DNA from: Roseomonas sp.
GTDB lineage: Bacteria > Pseudomonadota > Alphaproteobacteria > Acetobacterales > Acetobacteraceae
DNA length: 42,183 nt
Assembly (NCBI GenBank): GCA_028288745.1
Contig: JAQGHX010000007.1
Coordinates: 1-42,183, forward strand
Reading direction: 5' to 3'
Both the position numbers and the translations under genes were made by a program. How positions within the stretch are numbered: position 1 is the stretch's first letter; each line of letters begins with the position of its first letter. The notes below the pieces were generated by a model. The model saw only the letters and a program-made list of their open reading frames with translations. It had not been told where the DNA came from and did no database searches. Positions 25,742 through 36,726 of this stretch are shown here, one piece after another.

Positions 25742-27094
25742 TCAGTGGCCCAGGGCCTGGCGCGGCTGCCCGGCCCTGTCGCGCCGTTGCAGGGGGTGCG
25801 CAATCTGCTTGATAACCAACGCCGCGGCCGCGACCAGTCCAGGGATCGCGACGATGGTGAAGATGGCGCCGAAGGTCATTTCGCGCCGCGCCAGCTCGGC
25901 TACCAGGAAGGACCCGGCGATCCCGCCGAAACGGCCGAGACCCAGCATCCAGGCCACGCCGGTCGCGCGGCCCTGCGTCGGGTAGAATTCGGCGGCCAGG
26001 GCCGGCAGGGAGGATTGCGCCGTGTTCATCAGGGCGCCGGCCACGAAGACGACGACCATCAGCAGGCTGAGCTGTCCCGCCACCAGCCCGACCGCATAGA
26101 TGGCGACGGACGTGAGCGCGAAGCCGACCGCGATGATGATATTGCCGTTGAAGCGGTCCATCAGCCAGCCAAAGAAAATCGCGCCGATGCCACCGAGCGG
26201 GAACAGGGCCGAGATCAGGGCGGCGGTGCGTGGTTCCAGCCCCGCGTCGCGGAACAGGATCGGCATCCAGTTGATCAGGGCATAGAAGATCACCAGCCCC
26301 ATGAAATAGGCGATCCACAATGTCAAAGAACCGGCAAGGTAGGTCTTTGACAACACGATGCCGGCGCCGCTGCTGGCTTTGGCGGCCGGCGCGGTCTCCG
26401 TCATGGTGAAGGAGGCCGCTTCGGCGGCGCTCGCCGAGATGCGGCTCAGCACGCGGCGGATACGCTCGGCCGGCTGGGCCTTGGTGATCATGTAGCGCAC
26501 CGATTCCGGCAGTAGCAGGAGCAGCGCCACCGTCAGGACAAGTGGTGTGACGCCGCCCAGCACCAGCACGCTGCGCCAGCCCCATTGTGGAATCATCCAG
26601 GCGGCGAGGAAACCGCCGGAGGCGGCACCGAGCGGAAAGCCGCAGAACATGGCGTTGGTCAGCAGGGAGCGGCGGCTGTCCGGACAGTATTCGCTGGTCA
26701 GGGTCACCGCGTTGGGCATGGCGGCGCCGAGGCCCAGGCCGGTGACGAAGCGCCAGACGACCAGTTGGTCCAGGCTGCCGGAAAAGGCTGAGGTCAGGCT
26801 GGCCAGCCCGAAGACCAGGACCGCGGCCACCAGCACGGTCTTGCGCCCCAATCGGTCCGCCAGTGGCCCGGAGAGCAGCGCGCCGGCAGCGAGCCCGAAC
26901 AAGGCGGCGCTGAGCACCGGCGCCAGGGCCGGCCGCTGGACCCCCCATTCAGCGAGCAGGGAAGGCGCGATATAGCCGATAGCGGCGGTATCGAACCCGT
27001 CGAGCAGCACGATGGCGAAGCAGAGCCAGAAGATCGTCCATTGAAATCGCGAGAACGGATGGGTGTTCAGGAAGCCCTGGATATCGACGGACAT
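25742..27094 (-). CDS. pcaK: MFS aromatic acid:H+ symporter (AAHS), PcaK-like
   Basis: This 450-residue, 12-helix transporter has the AAHS signature in helix 1, VLLDGFDTAAIGYIAPSL, the loop 2-3 motif GPLADRLGRKTVL, and FGWLMDRFNGN in the second half. PcaK-type proteins import 4-hydroxybenzoate and protocatechuate by proton symport. The start at ATG 27094 has GGGGAA upstream; the frame is open further but homology begins with MSVDIQGFLNTHPFSRFQ. It is the last gene of the pobA-pcaH-pcaG unit and supplies the substrate for those enzymes. The symbol rests on context as much as on sequence. Confidence 0.88.
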   Translation of the reverse strand: MSVDIQGFLNTHPFSRFQWTIFWLCFAIVLLDGFDTAAIGYIAPSLLAEWGVQRPALAPVLSAALFGLAAGALLSGPLADRLGRKTVLVAAVLVFGLASLTSAFSGSLDQLVVWRFVTGLGLGAAMPNAVTLTSEYCPDSRRSLLTNAMFCGFPLGAASGGFLAAWMIPQWGWRSVLVLGGVTPLVLTVALLLLLPESVRYMITKAQPAERIRRVLSRISASAAEAASFTMTETAPAAKASSGAGIVLSKTYLAGSLTLWIAYFMGLVIFYALINWMPILFRDAGLEPRTAALISALFPLGGIGAIFFGWLMDRFNGNIIIAVGFALTSVAIYAVGLVAGQLSLLMVVVFVAGALMNTAQSSLPALAAEFYPTQGRATGVAWMLGLGRFGGIAGSFLVAELARREMTFGAIFTIVAIPGLVAAAALVIKQIAHPLQRRDRAGQPRQALGH

Positions 27095-27238
27095 GTTCGT
27101 TTCCCCGCTGGTCGTTCTGGGACGGCGACGCCGGTCGTGACCCGGGCCGCCGGAGGTGTTTCCGCCGGCGGCATCGGGCGCTGCTCCATGACCCGTTTCC
27201 ATGCGCGTTCCCTCACGGGCCGCGCATGGTGGGCGGGT

Positions 27239-27820
27239 TCAGATATCCATCCACACCGTCTCGCCCTCGCCCTGCAGGCGCAGGTCGAGCGTCCAGGTGC
27301 CGGGTGCCGTCTCGCGGGCCACGACGGTGCCGCGCCGCGCGGGGCTGATGGCATTCAGCACCGGGTCGGTGGCGTTCAGCGCCTCGCCCTCGAAATAGAG
27401 GCGGGTGGTGAGATGATAGAGAATGCCGCGCGCGAAGACCGCCAGCGCCACATGCGGCGCCTGGCTCTGGTTGCCGGTGCCGCGGACCGGGCCGGGCTTC
27501 AGCGTCATGAAGCGGTAGCGGCCTTCCTTGTCCGTCGCGCAGCGGCCGAAGCCCTGGAAGGCCTCGGGCGGCCCGCTCGGGTCGGGATACTCGCCCTGCG
27601 GATCGGCATGCCAGATTTCGACCATCGCATCGCCCACGGCGGCGCCGGCGCCATCCGTGATCCGCCCGGTCAGGACGATGCGTTCGCCCGACGGCAGTTT
27701 GCCGGCGAAGTGGCGGGTGGTATCGGCCCATTCCGGGAAGTCCACCAAGTGCCAGTAAGGGCCGGCGGTCTGGCTGGCGGAGGCGGCGAGGGGGCCGGAT
27801 TCGGGGGTCGGGATGGGCAT
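27239..27820 (-). CDS. pcaG: Protocatechuate 3,4-dioxygenase alpha subunit
   Basis: This 193-residue alpha subunit contains SASQTAGPYWH, VLTGRITDGAGAAVGDAMVE, IWHADPQGEYPDP, FGRCATDKEGRYRFMTLKPG and APHVALAVFARGILYHL, as in PcaG. It pairs with PcaH to form the intradiol ring-cleaving enzyme that turns protocatechuate into 3-carboxy-cis,cis-muconate. The iron ligands are on the beta subunit. Its ATG overlaps the pcaH stop by four bases. Confidence 0.95.
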   Translation of the reverse strand: MPIPTPESGPLAASASQTAGPYWHLVDFPEWADTTRHFAGKLPSGERIVLTGRITDGAGAAVGDAMVEIWHADPQGEYPDPSGPPEAFQGFGRCATDKEGRYRFMTLKPGPVRGTGNQSQAPHVALAVFARGILYHLTTRLYFEGEALNATDPVLNAISPARRGTVVARETAPGTWTLDLRLQGEGETVWMDI

Positions 27821-28533
27821 CAGTGGTGGTCTTCCATCGGCGTCGCGTCGCGGCCGCGCAGCACCACGTCGAAGCGGTAGCCGAGGGCCTGTTCGGGCTC
27901 GGTGATATCCAGGTCGAACTTGGCAATCAGCCGGTCGCGCGCGGCGGCATCGGGCACGGTGTTGAAGATGGGGTCGATCGGCAGCAGCGGGTCGCCCGGG
28001 AAATACATCTGGGTGATCAGGCGCTGGGCGAAGCCGGCACCGAACAGGCTGTAATGGATGTGGTTCGGCCGCCACGCATTGTGGTGGTTGCGCCACGGAT
28101 AGGCGCCGGGCTTGATGGTGACGTAACGGTACCACCCGTCAGCATCCGTGAAGACGCGGCCATTGCCACGGAAGTCCGGGTCCAGCGGCGCGTCGTGCTG
28201 GTCGCCCTCGTGGTTGTAGCGCCCGGCGGCGTTTGCCTGCCAGACTTCCACCATGGCATGCGGGACGGGGCGTCCTTCCTCGTCCAGCACGCGGCCGGCG
28301 ACGATGATGCGCTCGCCCATCGCGTGGCCGCGCCCATCGGCATAGGTGGTCAGGTCGGCGGTCTCGGGATAGCGGGCGGGGGTGAAGAGCGGGGCGCTGG
28401 TTTCGGTCAGGCCGTGCGGCACGCGCAGCGGCGGCTGCGACGGCGAGCGCAGGCGCGTGCTGCCGTATTCCGGCGACTGGTTGGGTGGCTGCGTCCTCGG
28501 GTCGAAGCGGCTGTAGCCGATGATCTTGTCCAT
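27820..28533 (-). CDS. pcaH: Protocatechuate 3,4-dioxygenase beta subunit
   Basis: This 237-residue beta subunit carries all four non-haem Fe(III) ligands: Y106 in AAGRYNHEG, Y145 in GAYPWRN, and H158 and H160 in RPNHIHYS. The spacing (39, 13 and 2 residues) is that of the Pseudomonas enzyme. ATG 28533 has AGGA just upstream. It sits between pobA and pcaG on the same strand, giving the order hydroxylase, beta, alpha, transporter. Genes for the later steps (pcaB, pcaC, pcaD, pcaIJ) are not in the window. Confidence 0.96.
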   Translation of the reverse strand: MDKIIGYSRFDPRTQPPNQSPEYGSTRLRSPSQPPLRVPHGLTETSAPLFTPARYPETADLTTYADGRGHAMGERIIVAGRVLDEEGRPVPHAMVEVWQANAAGRYNHEGDQHDAPLDPDFRGNGRVFTDADGWYRYVTIKPGAYPWRNHHNAWRPNHIHYSLFGAGFAQRLITQMYFPGDPLLPIDPIFNTVPDAAARDRLIAKFDLDITEPEQALGYRFDVVLRGRDATPMEDHH

Positions 28534-28606
28534 AATGTCCTGTCCATTTCCTGATGGATGCGATGGAGCCGTTCCAACGGCGGGTACGTGGCGATAGGCC
28601 GGGGGC

Positions 28607-30866
<2,260 letters not shown>

Positions 30867-31005
30867 GGTGGGCCTGTCTGGTGCCGCGCGGCGGCGATAA
30901 AGCTCAGGCTATGCAATATGGACACAAGGATTTGCGACGGCCGGCGCGGGGCCAGTGGTACAAATCCTGGCGGTGGGCGCGGACATCCATGCTAGGCTGC
31001 CGGGC

Positions 31006-31608
31006 ATGAACCTCGCCCTCCGCCAGCCGATGCGCCTGGAGGAGTTCCTCTCCTGGGAGGAACACCAGGAGCAGAAATACGAGTTCGACGGCTTACAGCC
31101 GGTCGCCATGACCGGCGGGACGGCCGCCCATGCTTTCATCCAGCGCAACCTAGCCATTTCAGTGGGCGGGCGGCTGCGCGGCAAGCCCTGCGATTTCATC
31201 GGCAGCGACCTGAAGGTAATGGTCGCCGGACGGATCCGTTATCCGGACGGTTTCGTGGTCTGCACGCCGGTCGCGCCGCGCAGCACCGTGGTCCATGATC
31301 CCGTCGTGGTGTTCGAAGTACTGAGCAACAGCACGGCCAGCACCGACCGGATCACCAAGAACCACGAATACGCTTCCACGCCCTCGGTCCAGAGCTATGT
31401 CATGCTGGAGCAGGACCGTATCGGCGCGACCATCTTCACGCGCGCCGGGGACGATTGGGTCGGGCATGTATTGCTGGACGACGCGGTGCTGTCGCTGCCA
31501 GAGATCGGCGTCAGCCTGGCCTTGGCCGAACTCTATGACGGCGTCGATTTCAGCGCCGCCGAGACCGAGATGCCCGGCGCTGCTGACAGCGCCGGGCCTT
31601 CGCCCTGA
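31006..31608 (+). CDS. Uma2-family (DUF820) putative PD-(D/E)XK nuclease-fold protein
   Basis: This 200-residue protein matches the Uma2 pattern: MRLEEFLSWEEHQEQKYEFD, GGTAAHAFIQRNLA, RYPDGFVVC (acidic residue), VVFEVLSNSTASTDRITK (glutamate plus lysine) and a YVMLEQ strand. These residues are where the restriction-endonuclease-like fold keeps its catalytic set. The function of the family in cells is unclear. Many GC-rich bacteria and cyanobacteria have several copies. It stands alone, convergent with the GH26-like gene. Confidence 0.88.
   Translation: MNLALRQPMRLEEFLSWEEHQEQKYEFDGLQPVAMTGGTAAHAFIQRNLAISVGGRLRGKPCDFIGSDLKVMVAGRIRYPDGFVVCTPVAPRSTVVHDPVVVFEVLSNSTASTDRITKNHEYASTPSVQSYVMLEQDRIGATIFTRAGDDWVGHVLLDDAVLSLPEIGVSLALAELYDGVDFSAAETEMPGAADSAGPSP
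31572..31597 (+). terminator. Hairpin at the 3' end of the Uma2 gene
   Basis: A perfect 11-bp stem, GCCCGGCGCTG (31572-31582) with CAGCGCCGGGC (31587-31597) and a CTGA loop, sits inside the last codons. CTT follows but no long T-tract. It is convergent with the next gene, so it may stop read-through. Confidence 0.5.
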
Positions 31609-31767
31609 GCCGGGTTCCAATACCCTCGGCGGATTGAACTGTCGGATCGCGGCGCCGGCGCATTATACAGGACGGCGCTGCCATCTCGATATCAGCAAGA
31701 GCGATATTCAGGCCACCGGGGCGGCAAATCCAAACTTTGGATGGCTCGCCCCTGGTTGGCCTGAGCA

Positions 31768-33240
31768 TCAGCTAAAGCTGTAGTCTTGCGAGCCAAGGCT
31801 GGTGACGCCGTTCAGCGTGAACTGAGTCACCGATCCATCATCGGCCTTGATGAAAAAGTGGTCGCCGGTATTCCACAGCGATGCATTGGCACCGAACCCG
31901 TGCAACGACAGCGTATCCGCGCCCGAACCCCAGGCATGCGGATGAAAATCGGTGATCGTGTCGCTGCCCTGACTCTTGGAGATGACAAACATATCGCTGC
32001 CACCTTGCCCGGTGATCGTGTCGTTGCCCCATCCGCCGTCCAGGGCATTGGGCGCGTTATTGCCCATAATGGTGTTGTCGAGGTTGTTGCCCGTGCCAGT
32101 AACCCAGCCTGTGCCTGTCAGCACGAGTTTCTCGACATTGTCGGGCAGCACGTAGCCGTTGGTCCACGTCATCACCGTGTCGGATCCGCCATTCGGGCCC
32201 TCCACGACCTTGTCCGTACTGGAGGACACTTCGTAGGTATCCTGGCCCTCCAGGCCGTTCATAGTGTCATGTCCGGTCGCCGTGAAGTGGTCGTCACCCT
32301 GCGTGCCGGTTGATGTTTCCCACTGGTCGGAAGCGGCGATCCATGGCGAGGCGGTGTCCGCATCTGCGGCAGACGGGGTCAGAGAAGAATTCTCAGACTC
32401 ACCGCCGAACATCGCCTTATAGGCAGCAGCAGCGCGTGGCAGGTGATTGTCGGAGAGCTTGCCTATGCCGTCTACGCTGGAGTTCCAGTAGGATTGATAG
32501 ACAACATTATGGCTGTCGAACCAGGCATGCGCCTTTTCGATATAGGGCGCGGCATTATCCGACTGGATGCCCCATTCCGAATAGGCGGTAGGTTTGCCAT
32601 GCGCGGCCGCGAAGTTTTCAAGCCATTGCAGTCCGTAGGGCGCCTTCACCATCTGATCCCAGGCGCTATTCGGGTCCGAGCCTTGCCACCATGGATTCCA
32701 GTAAAAATCCATGCCCACAATATCGACATACTGGTCGCCTGGATATGCTTTGGCAGGGTCAACGGGCCCCCAGCTGACATTCATGTTCCATTCGAACTTG
32801 AAGCGGTCGGACACGTCACGGAAGCTGTCGACGAACTGACGGAAGGCGCCAGCGAAGTTGGCCTCATTGCCATGCGCCTGCCAAGGAAAGGCTTCGATAT
32901 TAAACTCCCATCCCGTGCGGATGTAGATGGGGCCATCGTCGTTGGCGCGTGATTCAAGAAGTGAATGCGCTACGTCGGTGTACTGCGTGTTAAACTTTCC
33001 TGCCGCTGCCTCCGCAAGACTCGGAGATCCATTTGGCACAAGTAATGGAACTGACCAGAGGACAGGACGATCAATCTGGCTCCACAAATTATTCGCCAGC
33101 CACGATGCGCTCTGGGTGAAATCCCACCAATTCGCACTGCCGACCGTGGCATGCACCGCATCCACCTCTCGGCCCAGCCAAGATTCGAAGGCGCGGATCT
33201 CATTGGGATCGTTTCCGCCATACGTTCCTAAGATTGTCAA
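31768..33240 (-). CDS. GH26-like glycoside hydrolase with C-terminal RTX-type repeats
   Basis: The 490-residue protein has two parts. Residues 1-280 resemble a GH26-type TIM barrel, with putative acid/base E112 in IRTGWEFNIEAFPW and nucleophile E222 in AYSEWGI. Residues 300-490 are RTX/haemolysin-like calcium-binding repeats (GLEGQDTYEV, GNNAPNALDGGWGNDTITG, QGGSDMFVI). There is no N-terminal signal peptide, so type I secretion through a C-terminal signal is expected. The start is TTG at 33240: an in-frame stop lies directly upstream and AGGGG seven bases before supports it. A beta-mannan or related exopolysaccharide is a plausible substrate. No type I secretion genes are nearby. Confidence 0.72.
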   Translation of the reverse strand: MTILGTYGGNDPNEIRAFESWLGREVDAVHATVGSANWWDFTQSASWLANNLWSQIDRPVLWSVPLLVPNGSPSLAEAAAGKFNTQYTDVAHSLLESRANDDGPIYIRTGWEFNIEAFPWQAHGNEANFAGAFRQFVDSFRDVSDRFKFEWNMNVSWGPVDPAKAYPGDQYVDIVGMDFYWNPWWQGSDPNSAWDQMVKAPYGLQWLENFAAAHGKPTAYSEWGIQSDNAAPYIEKAHAWFDSHNVVYQSYWNSSVDGIGKLSDNHLPRAAAAYKAMFGGESENSSLTPSAADADTASPWIAASDQWETSTGTQGDDHFTATGHDTMNGLEGQDTYEVSSSTDKVVEGPNGGSDTVMTWTNGYVLPDNVEKLVLTGTGWVTGTGNNLDNTIMGNNAPNALDGGWGNDTITGQGGSDMFVISKSQGSDTITDFHPHAWGSGADTLSLHGFGANASLWNTGDHFFIKADDGSVTQFTLNGVTSLGSQDYSFS

Positions 33241-33936
33241 TGCTCAACCCCTCTCTGTAGATGAAGGGTTATGCTGCAACTTTGACAAGAGCTCTACTGA
33301 TTCGTTTTGAGGAATCGTGTGTCAACCATGCTATTCGAGATCTGTATCGTAACGATATATTATGATGATCTTCATTCATCAAAAAAATGGCAGGCTTTTA
33401 CACGGGACTTTGAATGAGGTGGGGTAAGGGCCATTATCCGCGCTTAAGATAACAAAAATGTGGATAAGAAGTAAGGTCAATGTTTCTAACAGAATAAGCG
33501 CCTGTAAGTTGATTTATGCGAGGCCACACCAACCATTTGGAATAGGTCTGGAACTTGGCACGCCTGCGCTGATTGGAGGCGGTCACTTGGGGCCAGCTAC
33601 GCTACAGCCTGTATAGACGCCTCGGATAGCTTGAGCGCTGGTATACTTCGATGTGCCTTCGCGCGGCGGAGAGACCGCATGTCCTTGACGTTCAAAGCGC
33701 CTTGGTGAGGTGGCGCACAGCGCTGGGCAGAGGCAGCGCCTGGACTTGTAGCAGAGGGTCGGTTTCGCCGTCCTATGGGCTCTATTCGCCTGCGATGATG
33801 CTGCTTCGGCACGGCGTGAGCATTGCTCCCGAGCAGGAACACCGCAAGGGTGCAGGGAGGAGCAAGGAAAAATCACCGTTAACCATGGAGCTCGTTCTAG
33901 TAGCTATTGCTTTATAAAGTAGCGTGATCTGCCCGG
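33241..33936. other. Long AT-richer non-coding region
   Basis: About 700 bp separate the RTX gene from the IclR gene. The first 300 bp are clearly AT-richer than the surroundings (33301-33500). They hold a small inverted repeat ATCGT-A-ACGAT at 33346-33356 and, on the minus strand, TTGACA (plus-strand tgtcaa at 33320-33325), a possible -35 for the RTX gene. Short frames at 33583-33917 on both strands match nothing I know. A decayed mobile element is possible but I found no terminal repeats or transposase motif. Confidence 0.5.
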
Positions 33937-34713
33937 TCAGAGGCGCCGCCGTATCTCCTGGACGCCATGGAGAAACGCAGCTGTCACCCTTTCGCGCAGT
34001 TCGGGGGAGAGCCGCTGCATCGGAATGGAGGCAATCAGCGCCGCGGCAGGCTGAACACGGGGGTCATTGATGGGAGCGGCAATGCCGGCCAGGCCGGTAT
34101 TCGCCTCGCCAAAGCTTTCCGCGAAGCCCTGGCGCCGTATCTGCACCAAGGCCTCCTCAATGTCGTGTTGTTCTACAAGGGTAGTTTTGCTGAGGGGGCG
34201 CCGCTCGACGCACGCGAAATAATCCGCAAGCTCCGGTGCAGACAGACTTGAGAGCAGAGCGCGTCCGCCGGCACCAACATGCAGCGGCTTTTCCACGCCA
34301 AGAGTCACTACTGCCTGTAACTGGTGCGAGCAGCGGCTGTACTCGACGTCAATCCGATAATAGCCGTGGCGCAGGCCGAGGATGATCGTCTCATTCACCT
34401 GGTCACGGATAGAGGCGATCACGGGGCGCACAACATCGAGCAGGCTGAACTGCCGGTGATAGGCCCCGGCGAATGCCACCGCGCGCACCCCCGCGGTGTA
34501 TTGGCCGGTACCCTGCCGGCGACTGACGAATCCTCTGCGGCAAAGGACCGCCAGCAACCTGAACGCCGTTGTCTTGTTGAGGCCGGTGAGTTGCACGACC
34601 TCGGATAGCGTGAGGACCGGACGCTCCTCGGTGAAGGCTTCCAGGATCGACAAAGCCCGTTCCAGGGAGCTGGCGGCATAGGCCTGGGGCTGGCGAATTT
34701 TGGCGGGTGCCAT
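33937..34713 (-). CDS. IclR-family transcriptional regulator
   Basis: This 258-residue protein has the IclR layout. An N-terminal winged HTH is seen in SSLERALSILEAFTEERPVL, TLSEVVQLTGLNKTTAFRLL and LCRRGFVSRRQGTGQY. The effector domain contains HVGAGGRALLSSL, a segment around GFAESFGEANTGLAGIAAPI, and AAALIASIPMQRL. ATG 34713 is chosen; an upstream in-frame TTG at 34800 is less likely. It lies just downstream of the terminator of the peptide-type ABC/aldolase operon and is most likely its regulator; a matching palindrome covers that operon's -10 box at 42096-42112. A possible own promoter is TTGGAA-17 bp-TAAGAG reading from 34800. Confidence 0.9.
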   Translation of the reverse strand: MAPAKIRQPQAYAASSLERALSILEAFTEERPVLTLSEVVQLTGLNKTTAFRLLAVLCRRGFVSRRQGTGQYTAGVRAVAFAGAYHRQFSLLDVVRPVIASIRDQVNETIILGLRHGYYRIDVEYSRCSHQLQAVVTLGVEKPLHVGAGGRALLSSLSAPELADYFACVERRPLSKTTLVEQHDIEEALVQIRRQGFAESFGEANTGLAGIAAPINDPRVQPAAALIASIPMQRLSPELRERVTAAFLHGVQEIRRRL

Positions 34714-34800
34714 GGCTGTCGTCGGTTCCTGCACCCCGGGCTCCCAGCATGCTGAAGGATGTACGATCAGCCTCTTACCCGCGTGCCGGCTACTTTCCAA

Positions 34801-34829
34801 GAGCCCCGCCGCGTGGAAAGGCGGGGCTC
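34801..34829 (-). terminator. Terminator of the ABC/aldolase operon
   Basis: A perfect 10-bp stem, GAGCCCCGCC (34801-34810) with GGCGGGGCTC (34820-34829) and a 9-nt loop, lies 25 bp after the aldolase stop. On the minus strand it is followed by TTGGAAAGT, a weak T-containing tail. Confidence 0.65.
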
Positions 34830-34854
34830 GGCAGCAGAAGGCGGCTGATCTCGC

Positions 34855-35670
34855 TTACGGCTTGGCGGCGCGCAACTCTTCGACGCACTGCGCCGCGCCA
34901 GCCACCACAAATCCGGCATCGCTCGTCATCGTGGTAAAGCGAATGCCTTGTCGCAGGTATTCGCCCTGCCGCTTTCTGTCCTTGTCGCCGCCGAGGCCGG
35001 CATACTTCCCCTGGCGCTCGCAGGCCGCGATGACCTTTCGTATGGCATCCTGCAAAGCTGGGTCGGTAAAGGCGCCGGGCTTCCCCATATCGATCAGCAG
35101 ATCATTGCAGCCGATGTGCAGCACATCGACGCCGGGCACGGCGGCGATGGCTTCGGCATTCTCCACGGCCTGCCTCGACTCGACCATGCATACTACAAGG
35201 GTCGATGCATTCAGCAGCGGTATCGCATCCGCAAGCGGCACGGCGGCCGTGTTGAAAGCTGGGTAGCCGCCGGCTGCCGAGCGCCGCCCCAGTGGCGGAA
35301 ACTTGCATGCCTGGACGCAGGCCCTGGCTTCCTCCGGCGTGTTCACATCCGGAAAGATGATGCCGGTAACACCATTATCCAGGAGGACCGCGATGTCAGG
35401 ATCGTTCACGCTGCGGACCCGGACCAGAGGCGTGATGCCACAGCCCAACGCGGTCTGTGCAATGTGGCCCACCGTCTCGGTCGAGAAGAGGGCGTGCTGC
35501 ATATCGATAAAGATAAAGTCCTGGCCGGTGACGCTGGCGATGCGTGCGATCTCTCCGGTTCGGGCTACCCGGACGATCATGCCAATGGCAACGCCTCCGG
35601 CGGCCATGCGATCCAGGGCGGGATTACCGGCGAAGAAGCCCTGGCGCGGGAATGCGGTTCGTTCAAGCAT
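34855..35670 (-). CDS. HpcH/HpaI-family aldolase
   Basis: This 271-residue class II aldolase-family protein retains the HpaI-type active-site pattern: H59 in FIDMQHALFS (H45 type), arginine R84/R86 in PLVRVRSVND, E164 in CMVESRQAV and D190 in IGCNDLL. Family members cleave 4-hydroxy-2-oxoacids (2-keto-3-deoxy-sugar acids or 4-hydroxy-2-oxo-heptanedioate) to pyruvate or oxaloacetate plus an aldehyde. The common E before H59 is Q and the usual GPxDLS is GCNDLL, so the substrate may differ. A good AGAGGAA ribosome site precedes ATG 35670. It is the last gene of the five-component ABC operon, linking import to cleavage. Confidence 0.85.
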   Translation of the reverse strand: MLERTAFPRQGFFAGNPALDRMAAGGVAIGMIVRVARTGEIARIASVTGQDFIFIDMQHALFSTETVGHIAQTALGCGITPLVRVRSVNDPDIAVLLDNGVTGIIFPDVNTPEEARACVQACKFPPLGRRSAAGGYPAFNTAAVPLADAIPLLNASTLVVCMVESRQAVENAEAIAAVPGVDVLHIGCNDLLIDMGKPGAFTDPALQDAIRKVIAACERQGKYAGLGGDKDRKRQGEYLRQGIRFTTMTSDAGFVVAGAAQCVEELRAAKP

Positions 35671-35730
35671 AGAAGAATTCCTCTCGGAGAAGGGTATTGC
35701 AACCTGGCCGCGCGGCGTCGCGCGATCTGG

Positions 35731-36726
35731 TCAGACGCCAGGCAAGGCAAGCTCCCTTGCCCTGTGGCAGCGCACGCTTCGGCCCTCCCCGATCGGCTCC
35801 TCGGGCGGGGCAGTGGACGCGCAGATATCGACCGCGTAAGGGCAGCGGGGATGGAAAGCGCAGCCACTGGGCGGATGCGCCGGATCCGCGACTTCGCCGC
35901 GTGGCGGCGTTCTTTTCGCCCGGGCCCTCGGGTCAGCGATGGGTACCGAGGCCAGGAGAGCCGAGGTATAAGGATGCCGGGGAGAGGCGAAGATCTCCGC
36001 AGCGGGACCCGTCTCGACAATGCGCCCCACATACATGACAGCGACACGGTCGCTCATGTGCTTCACGACCCCCAGGTCGTGCGCCACGAAAAGGTAGGAA
36101 AGGCCCAACTCTTCCTGCAATTGAAGCAGCAGGTTCACGATCTGAGCCTGTACGGAGACGTCGAGCGCGGAGACCGGCTCGTCCGCCACCAGCACGCGTG
36201 GGCGCAATGCCAGGGCCCTGGCGATACCCACGCGCTGCCGCTGGCCGCCGCTGAAGGCATGTGGATACCGCGTGTAGGCGGTCCGCGACAGTTGCACCAG
36301 ATCGAAGAGTTCCATAACTCGCCTGTGCCGTTCTGCGGACGAGCCGACACGGTTGATGACCAGCGGCTCCGCGATGATCTCCCCCACCGTCATGCGGGGA
36401 TTGAGCGAGGAGTTCGGATCCTGGAAAATCATCTGGATGTGCGGGCGGACCGGCCGTAACTCCCGCTTCGACAACGGGGCGAGGTCCACCAGTTCGTCCT
36501 TGAAGCGGAAGCGGATACTGCCGGAGGTAGGCGTCAGCGCACGCAGGATACAGCGCGAGACGGTGGTCTTTCCGCAACCACTCTCGCCGACCAGGGACAA
36601 GGTCTCACCCGCTGCGAGATGCAGGCTAACATCGTCGACCGCCTTGACGTCGCCGACATGGCGCTGCAGCAGCCCCTTGCGGACCGGGTACCATTTCCGT
36701 AGCTGGTCAACCTCCAATACGTTCAT
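35731..36726 (-). CDS. Peptide-type ABC importer ATPase, DppF/OppF family
   Basis: The 331-residue ATPase has Walker A GESGCGKTT near residues 47-55, Q-loop MIFQDPNSSLNPRMTV (typical of DppF/OppF), signature FSGGQRQRVGIARAL, Walker B VLVADEPVSALD, and the C-terminal cysteine-containing oligopeptide domain (GCAFHPRCPYAVDIC). ATG 36726 overlaps the DppD stop as ATGA. It works as a heterodimer with the next gene. Confidence 0.95.
   Translation of the reverse strand: MNVLEVDQLRKWYPVRKGLLQRHVGDVKAVDDVSLHLAAGETLSLVGESGCGKTTVSRCILRALTPTSGSIRFRFKDELVDLAPLSKRELRPVRPHIQMIFQDPNSSLNPRMTVGEIIAEPLVINRVGSSAERHRRVMELFDLVQLSRTAYTRYPHAFSGGQRQRVGIARALALRPRVLVADEPVSALDVSVQAQIVNLLLQLQEELGLSYLFVAHDLGVVKHMSDRVAVMYVGRIVETGPAAEIFASPRHPYTSALLASVPIADPRARAKRTPPRGEVADPAHPPSGCAFHPRCPYAVDICASTAPPEEPIGEGRSVRCHRARELALPGV

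Noticed and set aside
25341-26948. 535-codon minus-strand frame covering the PcaK-like gene
   Set aside because: Out-of-frame shadow of the MFS gene over most of its length; only its last 46 codons, outside that gene, are kept as a possible small ORF.
33583-33917. Short open frames on both strands in the AT-richer gap
   Set aside because: No ribosome site, no domain and no terminal repeats; not supportable as genes or as a transposase.
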